A DNA stretch of 64,000 nt, taken from contig JACNKP010000023.1 in assembly GCA_014381985.1 (NCBI GenBank), forward strand, positions 78,064 to 142,063. The letters are read 5' to 3'. The notes beneath the pieces were generated by a model. The model was not told where the DNA came from. It made no database searches and saw only the letters and a list, made by a program, of their open reading frames with translations. The DNA is from SAR92 clade bacterium (GTDB taxonomy: Bacteria > Pseudomonadota > Gammaproteobacteria > Pseudomonadales > Porticoccaceae). Shown piece by piece: positions 7,570 through 16,363 of the stretch. How positions within the stretch are numbered: the stretch's first letter is position 1; each line of letters starts with the position of its first letter. The position numbers and the translations under genes were made by a program.

Positions 7570-8193
7570 CTAATCTGCCTTGACCAGCATCATTTTCATC
7601 ATTTTCTTTAAGCCATTATGAAGAGAGCGGATCTCTTCGATATTTTCTGCGTCACTCATCCACTGGTAGACAATGCCAATGACCGCCGCGCTAAACTGAT
7701 CTGCTATTAATTTTGGTGATACCAATGGTGCTATTAAGCCCTCCTTAATGCCCTGCTCTATCCAGCCCATAACATCCCTGTGTCGACGACCATGAATACC
7801 CATAATCACCGGTCTAAGTGGCGATTTTGGCGCCAAAGATTCAAACCATAAACGATAAAAGGCCTCAACATGCTTAGGCGCGTCTTCACAAAATTTACTG
7901 TGCGCATCTAGAGCAGCCGCAATAGCCTGGTAGCCGCTTTTATGGTTGGTCACCGAGGTCAATTCAGCTAACCATTCATCGCCCACAGAGCGTAATACAA
8001 AATCAAATAACCCCGCCTTGTTGCCAAACCGATAACCCGCTAAGCCTCTTGAATAACCAGCCCGCTCACCCACATCCTTTAATGTTAACTGTGCAGTGCC
8101 CCGCTCAATAATTAAGTCGATCGCTACTTCTAACATCTTAGTATCAGATATTTCCTTACGTTCAACCTGGGTTAGGCGCAGCGGTTTAGTCAT
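7570..8193 (-). CDS. TetR-family transcriptional regulator
   Basis: The 207-residue protein has the TetR N-terminal helix-turn-helix at about residues 17–62 (T-L-K-D-V-G-E-R-A-G-Y-S, then G-L-A-G-Y-R-F-G-N-K-A-G-L-F). A divergent ligand-binding C-terminal half follows and ends in a Lys/Met-rich helix. It lies 35 bp downstream of icmF on the same strand and is probably co-transcribed with it. TetR regulators beside acyl-CoA genes often sense CoA thioesters, so it may control icmF and the Nramp-like gene, which share a dyad upstream. That link is inference. A ten-base palindrome lies just upstream of its start. Confidence 0.88.
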   Translation of the reverse strand: MTKPLRLTQVERKEISDTKMLEVAIDLIIERGTAQLTLKDVGERAGYSRGLAGYRFGNKAGLFDFVLRSVGDEWLAELTSVTNHKSGYQAIAAALDAHSKFCEDAPKHVEAFYRLWFESLAPKSPLRPVIMGIHGRRHRDVMGWIEQGIKEGLIAPLVSPKLIADQFSAAVIGIVYQWMSDAENIEEIRSLHNGLKKMMKMMLVKAD

Positions 8194-8204
8194 GCTCTTT
8201 TCCT

Positions 8205-8214
8205 ATACATGTAT
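8205..8214. promoter_or_regulatory. Palindrome ATACATGTAT between icmF and tetR
   Basis: A perfect ten-base palindrome lies 12–21 bp before the tetR start, in the short icmF–tetR gap. It could be an autoregulatory operator or a chance AT-rich palindrome. It does not match the ACTTGC dyads upstream of icmF. Confidence 0.25.
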
Positions 8215-8228
8215 CAAGTTAACAGTAT

Positions 8229-11200
8229 TTACATATTACGGCGATATTGTCCGCCGACATCAAACAGCGCATTAGTAATCTGGCCCAAAGAACAACAGCG
8301 TACCGCATCCATTAGTAATTCAAACCCATTATCACCACGGCGGACTGCATCCTGAAGTCGTTTAAGCACCTGCTCAGATGACGCCTCATGCTCACTGTGG
8401 AATGCTCTCAAACGCTTAATTTGGCTTTGCTTTTCATCATCTGTGGATCGTGCCAGCTTAATTTCCACTTCTTGTTCTTCCGCTTCACTAATAAAGGTAT
8501 TAACGCCCACAATAGGCAGAGATCCATCGTGCTTTTTGTGCTCATAGAACATCGACTCCTCCTGGATTTTTCCTCTCTGGTAACCCGTTTCCATGGCACC
8601 TAAGACACCACCTCGATCAGAGATTTTCTCAAACTCTTGCAACACTGCCTCTTCTACTAAAGCGGTGAGTTCGTCAATAATAAAAGCTCCTTGACTTGGG
8701 TTTTCGTTTTTGGCTAGACCCCACTCTTGATTGATAATCAGCTGGATAGCCAAGGCTCTGCGCACCGACTCCTCTGTAGGTGTGGTAATAGCTTCATCGT
8801 AGGCATTTGTATGCAGGCTATTACAATTATCATAAATGGCGATCAAGGCTTGTAAGGTCGTGCGAATATCATTGAAATTCATTTCTTGGGCATGAAGAGA
8901 ACGACCTGACGTTTGAATATGATATTTGAGCTTTTGACTTCGTGGGTTAGCCGCGTAACGATCTCGCATAGCCGTTGCCCAAATACGTCGTGCCACTCGC
9001 CCCATCACCGTGTACTCAGGGTCCATGCCGTTAGAAAAGAAGAATGACAGATTAGGCGCAAAATCGTCAATATCCATGCCTCTGGCCAGATAAGCCTCCA
9101 CAAAGGTAAAACCGTTAGACAGTGTAAAGGCCAATTGCGAAATAGGATTAGCTCCTGCTTCTGCAATATGGTATCCAGAGATCGAGACTGAATAGAAATT
9201 CCGAATGGCCTTATCGATAAAATACTGCTGCATATCACCCATCATACGCAGACTAAACTCGGTAGAAAAAATACAAGTGTTCTGCCCTTGATCTTCCTTA
9301 AGAATATCTGCCTGTACCGTTCCTCGTACAGCGCTCAGAGCATTAGCGCGCAAGCTCTCATATTCATTATCATTGGGCTGACGCTTATGCTCACTAGCAA
9401 ACTTATCCACCTGCTGGTCAATGGCGGTATTAAGAAACATAGCCAGCACTGTTGGTGCCGGGCCGTTTATTGTCATAGACACCGATGTCCGAGGGTCACA
9501 AAGATCAAACCCATCATAGAGTGCCTTCATGTCATCCAAGGTACAGATAGAAACCCCCGCGTTGCCCACTTTGCCATAGATATCAGGGCGCTCACCTGGA
9601 TCCCACCCATAAAGTGTGACTGAGTCAAAGGCGGTAGACAGTCTTTTCGCTTCACTGTGTTCAGAAAGAGCTTTAAATCTCCGATTAGTTTTAAACGCAT
9701 CCCCCTCACCAGCGAACATTCGAGCTGGGTCTTCTCCCTCACGCTTAAATGGGAAAACGCCCGCCGTGTAAGGAAATTCACCAGGAAGATTGTCCAGCAT
9801 CAACCATGTTAATAAATCTCCATGGTCCTTCAATCGCGGCAATGAAACTCGAGAAATCTTGTTTCCAGAAAGAGAGATACTATTTAACGCGGTCCTCACT
9901 TGCTTACCATTTGCCAAGGTGTCTATTTTTTCATCACCAGAATAAGCTTCAACCACTGCAGGCCAATTCTCTAATAGTGCAGCAGCTCGGCCATCCATCG
10001 TTTTTTCCCGGTCCTTAATAAGCTCATCAATTTCTAAAGGTGCCTTAGCACCTGATTCATTAAGCATACCCTTGGTCGCAGCCAACTGTTGTTTTTGCCG
10101 TGCCAAGGTTGCTTGCTTCTCAACATGCTGGTGATAATTACGCACCGTATCTGCAATCTCGGCTAAATAACGCTGACGGTCAGCCGGCACTACCGCTGAT
10201 TTTTCAGACGACATTCGGCAACTGACAGGCTCAAGGTGCTGGTCAAATTGACAGAGGCCTCTGTCCTGCAGTAATTTTAGCAATTCTTGGTAGGCTGCAG
10301 TCACTCCATCATCATTAAAGTGTGATGCGATCGAACCAAACACTGGCATAGAATCTGGAAGCTCAGTCCAGGCTTCGCGGTTGCGCTGCATCTGCTTGCA
10401 CACATCACGATAGGCGTCTTCACTGCCTTTGCGGTCAAATTTATTGATAACCACAAGCTCAGCATAATCCAGCATATCTATTTTTTCTAACTGGCTCTGG
10501 GCGCCAAACTCTGGGGTCATTACATAAATAGGGACATCAACATAGGGAACAATACCCGCATCACCCTGCCCTATACCGGGTGTTTCAACAACTACCAAAT
10601 CAAATCCGCTAAGACGCATTGCGCTAATAATGTCGGTAAGAGACTCTGGCACCTCACCTACCGCACCGCGAGTACCTATGGAACGCATGTAGATATTTGG
10701 ATGATAGATCGCATTCATACGAATACGGTCTCCTAAGAGCGCGCCACCAGTTTTACGCCGAGTGGGATCAATAGCCAACACTCCAATCTTTAGTTGATCT
10801 GCACTGTCCTGCCGAAAACGACGAATCAACTCGTCAGTTAGTGAAGACTTACCCGCTCCACCGGTACCAGTAATACCAAGGACCGGCACAGTGTTGGTTA
10901 AAAACTGTGCCTGCTCTCGCAATGAATTTAAATCGCTCTCACTCAACTCATCACGCTCAATAGCCGTGATTAAAGTCGCTAAATTACGCTGACCTTCATC
11001 AGCGACGTTAAGATCTTTGGATTGAACTGTGATCGGTGACCCTGAACTGAGAGAGCATCGCTCAATCATATCCTCGATCATGCCAACTAAGCCTATATTT
11101 TGACCATCGTGGGGCGAATAAATACGCTCTACACCATAATTTTGTAACTCCGCAATCTCAGAGGGAACTATCACACCACCACCACCACCAAAAATACGAA

Positions 11201-11519
11201 TATGCTCAGCACCCGCTTCTTTAAGTAGGTCCACGGCATACTTAAAGTACTCCACATGACCACCCTGATAGGAACTAATGGCTATACCTTGCGCATCTTC
11301 CTGCAAAGCCGTTGCGACGACCTCAGCAACCGAGCGATTATGAGCTAGGTGAATGACCTCCACCCCTGCCCCCTGAAGAATACGGCGCATAATATTAATA
11401 GAAGCATCGTGACCATCAAATAGACTGGCAGCAGTAACGAACCGAAGAGGCACTAATTTTTGTGGATTTGATTTACCCACAGTCTGTATAGTTGTATCAC
11501 GCTTAGAAGTAACTGACAT
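8229..11519 (-). CDS. icmF: Fused isobutyryl-CoA mutase with G-protein chaperone domain
   Basis: IcmF interconverts isobutyryl-CoA and n-butyryl-CoA using adenosylcobalamin. The 1096-residue chain shows all three modules in order. The N-terminal B12-binding domain (residues about 25–160) has the lower-ligand motif D-G-H-D-A-S. The MeaI-type GTPase (about 210–430) has the P-loop G-T-G-G-A-G-K-S-S and an N-K-F-D motif. The C-terminal TIM-barrel mutase domain contains Y-G-W-D-P-G-E-R-P-D-I-Y-G-K and S-I-S-G-Y-H. Length fits the family (about 1090). A Phe is kept in T-A-F-D-S-V, which I recall is a Leu in pivalyl-CoA mutases, so isobutyryl-CoA is the likelier substrate. A tetR gene follows and an ACTTGC dyad lies 69–89 bp upstream. 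Confidence 0.95.
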   Translation of the reverse strand: MSVTSKRDTTIQTVGKSNPQKLVPLRFVTAASLFDGHDASINIMRRILQGAGVEVIHLAHNRSVAEVVATALQEDAQGIAISSYQGGHVEYFKYAVDLLKEAGAEHIRIFGGGGGVIVPSEIAELQNYGVERIYSPHDGQNIGLVGMIEDMIERCSLSSGSPITVQSKDLNVADEGQRNLATLITAIERDELSESDLNSLREQAQFLTNTVPVLGITGTGGAGKSSLTDELIRRFRQDSADQLKIGVLAIDPTRRKTGGALLGDRIRMNAIYHPNIYMRSIGTRGAVGEVPESLTDIISAMRLSGFDLVVVETPGIGQGDAGIVPYVDVPIYVMTPEFGAQSQLEKIDMLDYAELVVINKFDRKGSEDAYRDVCKQMQRNREAWTELPDSMPVFGSIASHFNDDGVTAAYQELLKLLQDRGLCQFDQHLEPVSCRMSSEKSAVVPADRQRYLAEIADTVRNYHQHVEKQATLARQKQQLAATKGMLNESGAKAPLEIDELIKDREKTMDGRAAALLENWPAVVEAYSGDEKIDTLANGKQVRTALNSISLSGNKISRVSLPRLKDHGDLLTWLMLDNLPGEFPYTAGVFPFKREGEDPARMFAGEGDAFKTNRRFKALSEHSEAKRLSTAFDSVTLYGWDPGERPDIYGKVGNAGVSICTLDDMKALYDGFDLCDPRTSVSMTINGPAPTVLAMFLNTAIDQQVDKFASEHKRQPNDNEYESLRANALSAVRGTVQADILKEDQGQNTCIFSTEFSLRMMGDMQQYFIDKAIRNFYSVSISGYHIAEAGANPISQLAFTLSNGFTFVEAYLARGMDIDDFAPNLSFFFSNGMDPEYTVMGRVARRIWATAMRDRYAANPRSQKLKYHIQTSGRSLHAQEMNFNDIRTTLQALIAIYDNCNSLHTNAYDEAITTPTEESVRRALAIQLIINQEWGLAKNENPSQGAFIIDELTALVEEAVLQEFEKISDRGGVLGAMETGYQRGKIQEESMFYEHKKHDGSLPIVGVNTFISEAEEQEVEIKLARSTDDEKQSQIKRLRAFHSEHEASSEQVLKRLQDAVRRGDNGFELLMDAVRCCSLGQITNALFDVGGQYRRNM

Positions 11520-11587
11520 GGCGCATTCCTAGGTTATAAGGGACATAGTGATTAGTGAAAATGTTGCTTAGCGGGTAATTTTAATAA

Positions 11588-11608
11588 ACTTGCTTGTCAC
11601 ACGCAAGT
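11588..11608. promoter_or_regulatory. Operator-like dyad upstream of icmF
   Basis: ACTTGC and GCAAGT form a perfect six-base inverted repeat with a nine-base spacer. The whole 21-base site matches a site upstream of the Nramp-like gene at 16 of 21 positions, including an identical run ACTTGCTTGT. A shared regulator, perhaps the TetR protein encoded downstream of icmF, is a reasonable guess. Confidence 0.5.
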
Positions 11609-11693
11609 AAATAAAGCTTTGCTGATCACTGAAGCGTAACTAGGGTCGCTTCGAAAATAGTTTTACTGCGCTTATCTGGGCTAGATAATGGTC

Positions 11694-12893
11694 CTATGGA
11701 AGAAAAATCTTAGCAATATTAAAGAGACCCAGAGCCGCAACAGTGGTCACCACTGCACCACCAATGATATTAGCAGTCCATTTGTTGCGGTGATCACCTA
11801 GCAAGTCGCCTCGATTCATAATAATGAGCAAGAACACAGCGATAATAGGCAATAGCAGGCCGTTGGCGGCCTGAGCAAAGAGTATGGCGGCTATTGGCTT
11901 TGTTCCCACAGCGGCAAACAGAGTTCCAGTGGTAAGCACCGTTAACCAGATACCGCGGAAGCGGCGGTCTGCAAAATCACACGGCCAGCCCAATGCTCCA
12001 CTGACAGCATAGGCTGCGGCTAGGGGGGCTGTAATAGCACTGGTTAAACCCGCCGCCACAAGACCAAGGGCGAAGAAATAATTAGCTCCACTACCCAGTA
12101 CTGGCTCTAATTGAGTCGCCAAAGACTGGGCCGAGAATGTATTATCCGTCTGAAAAAACGCGACCGCTGCTGTGCTCATCACAGCAAGGGTAATCAATCC
12201 GCCTAGACCGATCGAAACCATCGTGTCTTTCCGAGATTGTGCAAGAGCAGTTTCCAGAGCCACACCCCGCCATTTTTCTTGTACCGCGTTGGCGTGGAGA
12301 AATAGATTGTATGGCACAACTGTAGTTCCAATAAGGGCAATAATCGTCCGTGCTGATCCCTCAGGTATTTGTGGGGTTACTAACCCGCGGAATAGCGCAC
12401 CATAGTCAACATCTACTAGCACCATGGTCACCACAAAGACGCTACTCATTGTGAGCACTAAAATAATCAATACCGGCTCTAATATTTTGTAGCCTCCCGT
12501 ACCGAGTAACAGCGCACTAAGGATGCCAATAACAAGAGCACACCAAGCGGCCGGTAAGGGTGTGATGGTTGCCAATCCAAGCGCTGCTCCTGATATATTA
12601 CCCGCCTCATAGGCGGCGTTGCCAACACCAATTGCAGAAACCACTAGAACGACTGCACAACGGCTTATAATGGGGCTGCTAAAGGTACTGCGCAGGGCCT
12701 GAGATAGACCTGAGCCAGAGACCAAACCTAGCCTAGCGGCCATTTCTTGCAAGACGATGGTAGCAATAAGAGAAAACAGCAAGGCCCAAAGTAGTACAAA
12801 ACCAAAATTTGCCCCTGCCACACTGGCAGTAGCGATACTACCCGGCCCAATAAAGGCCGCGGTAACTAAAAACCCCGGTCCAAACCCTTTCAT
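11694..12893 (-). CDS. Nramp-family transporter with non-canonical substrate site
   Basis: The protein is a roughly 400-residue, about 11-helix member of the Nramp fold. Classical Nramps bind Mn2+ or Fe2+ through D-P-G-N in helix 1 and M-P-H in helix 6. Here helix 1 reads G-P-G-S (F-I-G-P-G-S-I-A-T-A) and helix 6 reads V-P-Y (T-V-V-P-Y-N-L-F-L-H-A), so the metal-binding Asp, Met and His are gone. Metal transport is therefore doubtful; YcsG of Bacillus is a relative that sits with oxoproline/carboxylase genes. The ATG at 12893 has a GGAG site six bases upstream; the frame runs on to a TTG at 12935. A dyad shared with icmF lies upstream. Confidence 0.82.
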   Translation of the reverse strand: MKGFGPGFLVTAAFIGPGSIATASVAGANFGFVLLWALLFSLIATIVLQEMAARLGLVSGSGLSQALRSTFSSPIISRCAVVLVVSAIGVGNAAYEAGNISGAALGLATITPLPAAWCALVIGILSALLLGTGGYKILEPVLIILVLTMSSVFVVTMVLVDVDYGALFRGLVTPQIPEGSARTIIALIGTTVVPYNLFLHANAVQEKWRGVALETALAQSRKDTMVSIGLGGLITLAVMSTAAVAFFQTDNTFSAQSLATQLEPVLGSGANYFFALGLVAAGLTSAITAPLAAAYAVSGALGWPCDFADRRFRGIWLTVLTTGTLFAAVGTKPIAAILFAQAANGLLLPIIAVFLLIIMNRGDLLGDHRNKWTANIIGGAVVTTVAALGLFNIAKIFLP

Positions 12894-12920
12894 ACTGTCT
12901 CCATTAATTGCGCAGGGGTT

Positions 12921-13069
12921 ACCTGTAGGTAGCAAGTCTAATTAACTTGCTTGTTCCATGCAAAGCAATTGATGCACCTAAAAAAAGAACCAAGCAGGCT
13001 CTTCTGTGGACTATGATGATTAGCATTCATTAGACTACAGGTGTCACAAATAAAAATTTAACTACAGGT
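12921..13069. repeat. Three copies of CTACAGGT between the Nramp-like gene and dbpA
   Basis: The octamer CTACAGGT occurs at 13035–13042 and 13062–13069 on the plus strand and at 12921–12928 on the minus strand. The two direct copies extend to ACTACAGGT and are 27 bp apart. Three copies within 150 bp of a divergent intergenic region suggest a binding site, but no known regulator is recognised. Confidence 0.3.
12931..12965. promoter_or_regulatory. Operator-like dyads upstream of the Nramp-like gene
   Basis: AGCAAGT (12931–12937) and ACTTGCT (12945–12951) form a perfect seven-base inverted repeat with a seven-base spacer. The second arm also starts a 21-base site (12945–12965), ACTTGC with a nine-base spacer and GCAA, that resembles the dyad upstream of icmF. 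The cluster lies 38–72 bp upstream of the chosen ATG, a normal operator position. Confidence 0.5.
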
Positions 13070-13213
13070 AATTGTTCGAATGTCCAATACTGGCGTCGAC
13101 GATTTTTACGTTGGATGCCGACTTATCAATTCCAAACCACCACGTCGCTGACAGACTGTTATACTGTCGCATCCCAAATTTTTAACCATCCACCAAATAA
13201 CTCTGGATTTCCC

Positions 13214-14593
13214 GTGACCCATACTCTATTTTCCTCGGTGGGCTTGCCACCCGCCCAAATCGACAACCTAGCGTCATTGGGTTATCTCCATATGACCCCG
13301 ATACAAGCGTTGAGCCTACCCGCTGCACTAGCCGGAAAGGATTTAATCGCCCAGGCCAAGACCGGCAGCGGTAAGACCGCTGCTTTTGCACTGCCGCTAC
13401 TCACCAAACTGAATCCTCGTGATTTTGGTACGCAAGCATTAGTGCTCTGCCCTACGCGTGAATTGGCCACACAGGTGGCGACGGAAATTCGTCGTCTGGC
13501 GCGCTATCAACCCAATATAAAAGTAGTCACCCTTTGCGGAGGTGTCTCCATCGGCCCTCAGATAGGATCATTAGAGCACGGTGCCCACATCGTGGTGGGC
13601 ACCCCCGGTCGAATCAAAGATCACTTATCTAAAGAAACCCTTTCGCTGGCGCGAACTAGCACGGTGGTATTAGACGAGGCAGATCGCATGCTTGAGATGG
13701 GTTTTATCGATGACATGGTGAGTATTCTCGAAGAGACCCCAACAGACCGGCAGACCTTGCTGTTTTCGGCCACATACCCCAAGGATATTGCCGCTATCAG
13801 CGCTCGCTTTCAACATTCGCCGGTGCAAATCGCGGTTGAAGCCAGTGACGACGACAATACTATCGAGCAAAAGATGTTTGTTTGTAGTAAGCAACAACGC
13901 CTAGATGGACTGGTTAAGCTATTAACTCACTTTAAACCGCACACCGCTGTTATTTTTTGCAACACAAAACTACTGGTGCGTGATGTCGGAGAACATTTAA
14001 ATGCATGCGGAATCTATACCGCCGTGCTTCATGGAGATCTCGAACAACGGGATCGAGACCACGTCTTAGTGCAGTTTCGGCAACAGAGCTGCCGTATATT
14101 AGTTGCAACGGATGTCGCTGCTCGGGGTTTAGACATAGATGATCTCGCCGCAGTAATTAATTTCGAACTGCCTCACGATGCTGAAACTTATGTGCACCGT
14201 ATCGGTAGAACAGGGCGCGCTGGCAAATCAGGTCTTGCTCTCACCCTCTTCACAGAAGCGGAGCGTTTCAAGATCGAACGTATCGCTAACTACCTGAAGT
14301 ATGATCTTCCATTTGTTTCGCTTGAAACACTCCCAATGAGTGATACCAGACTACCGGCACCAGAATTTTTGACTCTATGTATTGCTGGTGGCCGAAAAGC
14401 CAAGGTGCGCCCTGGCGATATTCTCGGGGCACTTACCGGTCCTGGCGGTGTTGATGGAAAGGCCGTAGGGAAAATTGACATTAACGACCACGCCGCTTTT
14501 GTTGCTATTCAGCGCAACCTAGCGAACAAGGCTTTAACGTGTTTGCAAGAGGGTAAAATCAAGGGCCGAAAATTTCGCGTCACGAAAATGTGA
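13214..14593 (+). CDS. dbpA: DEAD-box ATP-dependent RNA helicase DbpA
   Basis: DbpA remodels the peptidyl-transferase region of 23S rRNA during 50S assembly. The Q-motif region is followed by Walker A (A-K-T-G-S-G-K-T), D-E-A-D, S-A-T and the helicase motif H-R-I-G-R-T-G-R. The last 75 residues form the DbpA RNA-binding domain (I-A-G-G-R-K-A-K-V-R-P-G-D-I-L-G-A-L-T-G) that recognises hairpin 92. The frame is open from an ATG at 13115, but a GTG at 13214 gives about 459 residues, close to the 457 of E. coli, and begins where the family aligns; the ribosome sites of both are weak. A terminator follows. Confidence 0.93.
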   Translation: MTHTLFSSVGLPPAQIDNLASLGYLHMTPIQALSLPAALAGKDLIAQAKTGSGKTAAFALPLLTKLNPRDFGTQALVLCPTRELATQVATEIRRLARYQPNIKVVTLCGGVSIGPQIGSLEHGAHIVVGTPGRIKDHLSKETLSLARTSTVVLDEADRMLEMGFIDDMVSILEETPTDRQTLLFSATYPKDIAAISARFQHSPVQIAVEASDDDNTIEQKMFVCSKQQRLDGLVKLLTHFKPHTAVIFCNTKLLVRDVGEHLNACGIYTAVLHGDLEQRDRDHVLVQFRQQSCRILVATDVAARGLDIDDLAAVINFELPHDAETYVHRIGRTGRAGKSGLALTLFTEAERFKIERIANYLKYDLPFVSLETLPMSDTRLPAPEFLTLCIAGGRKAKVRPGDILGALTGPGGVDGKAVGKIDINDHAAFVAIQRNLANKALTCLQEGKIKGRKFRVTKM

Positions 14594-14620
14594 CCCTAGC
14601 ACATCTCGAACTATTTAGTG

Positions 14621-14643
14621 AAGAGCCGTTAAGGCTCTTTTTA
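14621..14643 (+). terminator. Intrinsic terminator of dbpA
   Basis: AAGAGCC pairs with GGCTCTT around a five-base loop and is followed by a T-rich tract, 28 bp after the dbpA stop. Confidence 0.85.
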
Positions 14644-14745
14644 ATAGCACCAAAAAGTCATGTGGCGGTGTTGAATATTGTGACTTTGCACGTTTCCCGC
14701 CTGAATAAAACAGACACATCGCTGTACCTAGCACCAATGAATAAT

Positions 14746-15333
14746 TTAGTTGACGGGGGTTAATTTTCCTGTTTTGACGTCAAAAATAAAGCCGAAAATA
14801 TTAATATGACTAGGGACAAGTTCATGCTGTCGGATAGTACTCATATCTTTTAATACACTTTCTTTTAAGTCAGTAAAGGTGTACCAGTCGATAGCTTTAC
14901 CCGCCGCAGAACCCGGCTTTGTGTTGACGGTTGAATCTCTCTTAGGGTTAATCCAGACACCGTCTTCAATCACCGCGGTTTCTAAATCATCCTCTAATAA
15001 TTCACCAATAATGTCTTCGGTCACTAACGTCATACCGCAATTGGTGTGGTGAATAACAAACCAGTCAAGCGTACCTAAAAACTTATGGGAAATAATCAAC
15101 GAGCGAATTGCATCCTCTGTAGCCCTGCCGCCGGCATTACGAATAATATGGGCTTCGCCATCCAGTAAGCCTGCAAATTTATAGGGGTCCATTCGGGAAT
15201 CCATGCAAGTTAAAATGGATATATGCCGCGTTGGTTGGGGTTGCAACTCAGACTGACTAAATGACTTACTGTAATGAGTGTTGGCTTCAATAATTGAAGT
15301 AAGATTTGCAGTCTCTCTGGTATTTTCAGGCAT
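14746..15333 (-). CDS. Beta-class carbonic anhydrase at the end of the propionate operon
   Basis: The enzyme interconverts CO2 and bicarbonate. The beta-class zinc ligands are visible: Cys43 with Asp45 and Arg47 in C-M-D-S-R, then His96 and Cys99 in H-T-N-C. It is about 195 residues long. The ATG at 15333 is chosen over a TTG at 15363; ribosome sites for both are poor. It follows meaB in the same direction as the last gene of the methylmalonyl-CoA operon. Propionyl-CoA carboxylase consumes bicarbonate, so supplying it is the likely job (inference). Similar sequences form a small subgroup often simply called carbonic anhydrase; the physiological direction is not known. Confidence 0.85.
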   Translation of the reverse strand: MPENTRETANLTSIIEANTHYSKSFSQSELQPQPTRHISILTCMDSRMDPYKFAGLLDGEAHIIRNAGGRATEDAIRSLIISHKFLGTLDWFVIHHTNCGMTLVTEDIIGELLEDDLETAVIEDGVWINPKRDSTVNTKPGSAAGKAIDWYTFTDLKESVLKDMSTIRQHELVPSHINIFGFIFDVKTGKLTPVN

Positions 15334-15372
15334 AGGGTCAACTTTTAATAATATTTTGGACAAAGTATAAAC

Positions 15373-16356
15373 TTAATCTATTTTTTTATAAGACTCAACC
15401 AGTCTTTGGGCCGCAATGGTGGCCGGCAACGTTCCTTCTAATACTGCAGTCTCCAATTTAGGGACTAACTTTTTAATCTCAGGATTAGCCTTTAAGTCTG
15501 CGATAAGAGATTCAGCCGTTTCAGACCACATCCAAGCCTTGGACTGTTGCGCACGAAGTTTCGCTAATTGCCCTTTTTCAGACAGCGCAAAATTGAACTC
15601 AGTTACCTTAGCCCAAACAGCTTCAACCCCTTGATTTTTCAATGCAGAACATGTCATGACTGGCGGTTGCCAGTGGTCAAATCGTGATTTCATAAAATGA
15701 ATGGCAGACCTATAGTCAGATTGTGTTTGAGCGGCCGCTGCAGTTTGGTGACCATCCGCTTTATTAACCAACACTAAATCGGCCAACTCCATAATACCGC
15801 GTTTAATTCCCTGTAATTCGTCGCCTCCAGAGGGAGACAACAGCAACAAAAACATATCTGTCATATCCGCCACGGCTGTCTCTGACTGTCCGACCCCAAC
15901 AGTTTCGACTAAGACAACATCAAATCCGGCTGCTTCACAGATCAGCATGGACTCTCGGGTTCGCCGTGTCACACCGCCTAAGGTTTTTCCTGCAGGTGAA
16001 GGTCTCACAAACGCTTGCTCTGCAAACGCTAAAGTCTCCATCCTCGTTTTATCACCAAGAATAGATCCGCCAGTGACGGCAGACGATGGATCTACTGCCA
16101 ATACCGCCACACTGTGTCCCTGCTCTATAATATGATTGCCAAACACTTCAATAAATGTTGATTTACCTGTCCCTGGCGCCCCAGAGATACCCACACGGAC
16201 AGAATCACCCGAATAAGGCATTAGGGCTTCAAGTAAGCTGGACGCCTGTTCTCTGTGATCTTTTCTTGTCGACTCAACCAAGGTAATCGCTTTTGCTAAG
16301 GCACGGCGATCGCCGGCTCGAACCTGCTCTGCTAAAGATCGGGATTTATCTGTCAT
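15373..16356 (-). CDS. meaB: Methylmalonyl-CoA mutase G-protein chaperone MeaB (ArgK)
   Basis: MeaB is a SIMIBI-class GTPase that gates adenosylcobalamin loading into methylmalonyl-CoA mutase and protects it from inactivation. The 327-residue sequence shows Walker A (G-A-P-G-T-G-K-S-T, about residues 59–67), D-P-S-S (switch I region), E-T-V-G-V-G-Q-S and the base-specificity motif N-K-A-D. The C-terminal dimerisation helices are complete. It begins 7 bp after pccA in the same operon as the mutase, which supports the role. IcmF carries its own fused G domain, so this one is most likely dedicated to the mutase in this operon. Confidence 0.95.
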   Translation of the reverse strand: MTDKSRSLAEQVRAGDRRALAKAITLVESTRKDHREQASSLLEALMPYSGDSVRVGISGAPGTGKSTFIEVFGNHIIEQGHSVAVLAVDPSSAVTGGSILGDKTRMETLAFAEQAFVRPSPAGKTLGGVTRRTRESMLICEAAGFDVVLVETVGVGQSETAVADMTDMFLLLLSPSGGDELQGIKRGIMELADLVLVNKADGHQTAAAAQTQSDYRSAIHFMKSRFDHWQPPVMTCSALKNQGVEAVWAKVTEFNFALSEKGQLAKLRAQQSKAWMWSETAESLIADLKANPEIKKLVPKLETAVLEGTLPATIAAQRLVESYKKID

Positions 16357-16363
16357 TCAGCCA

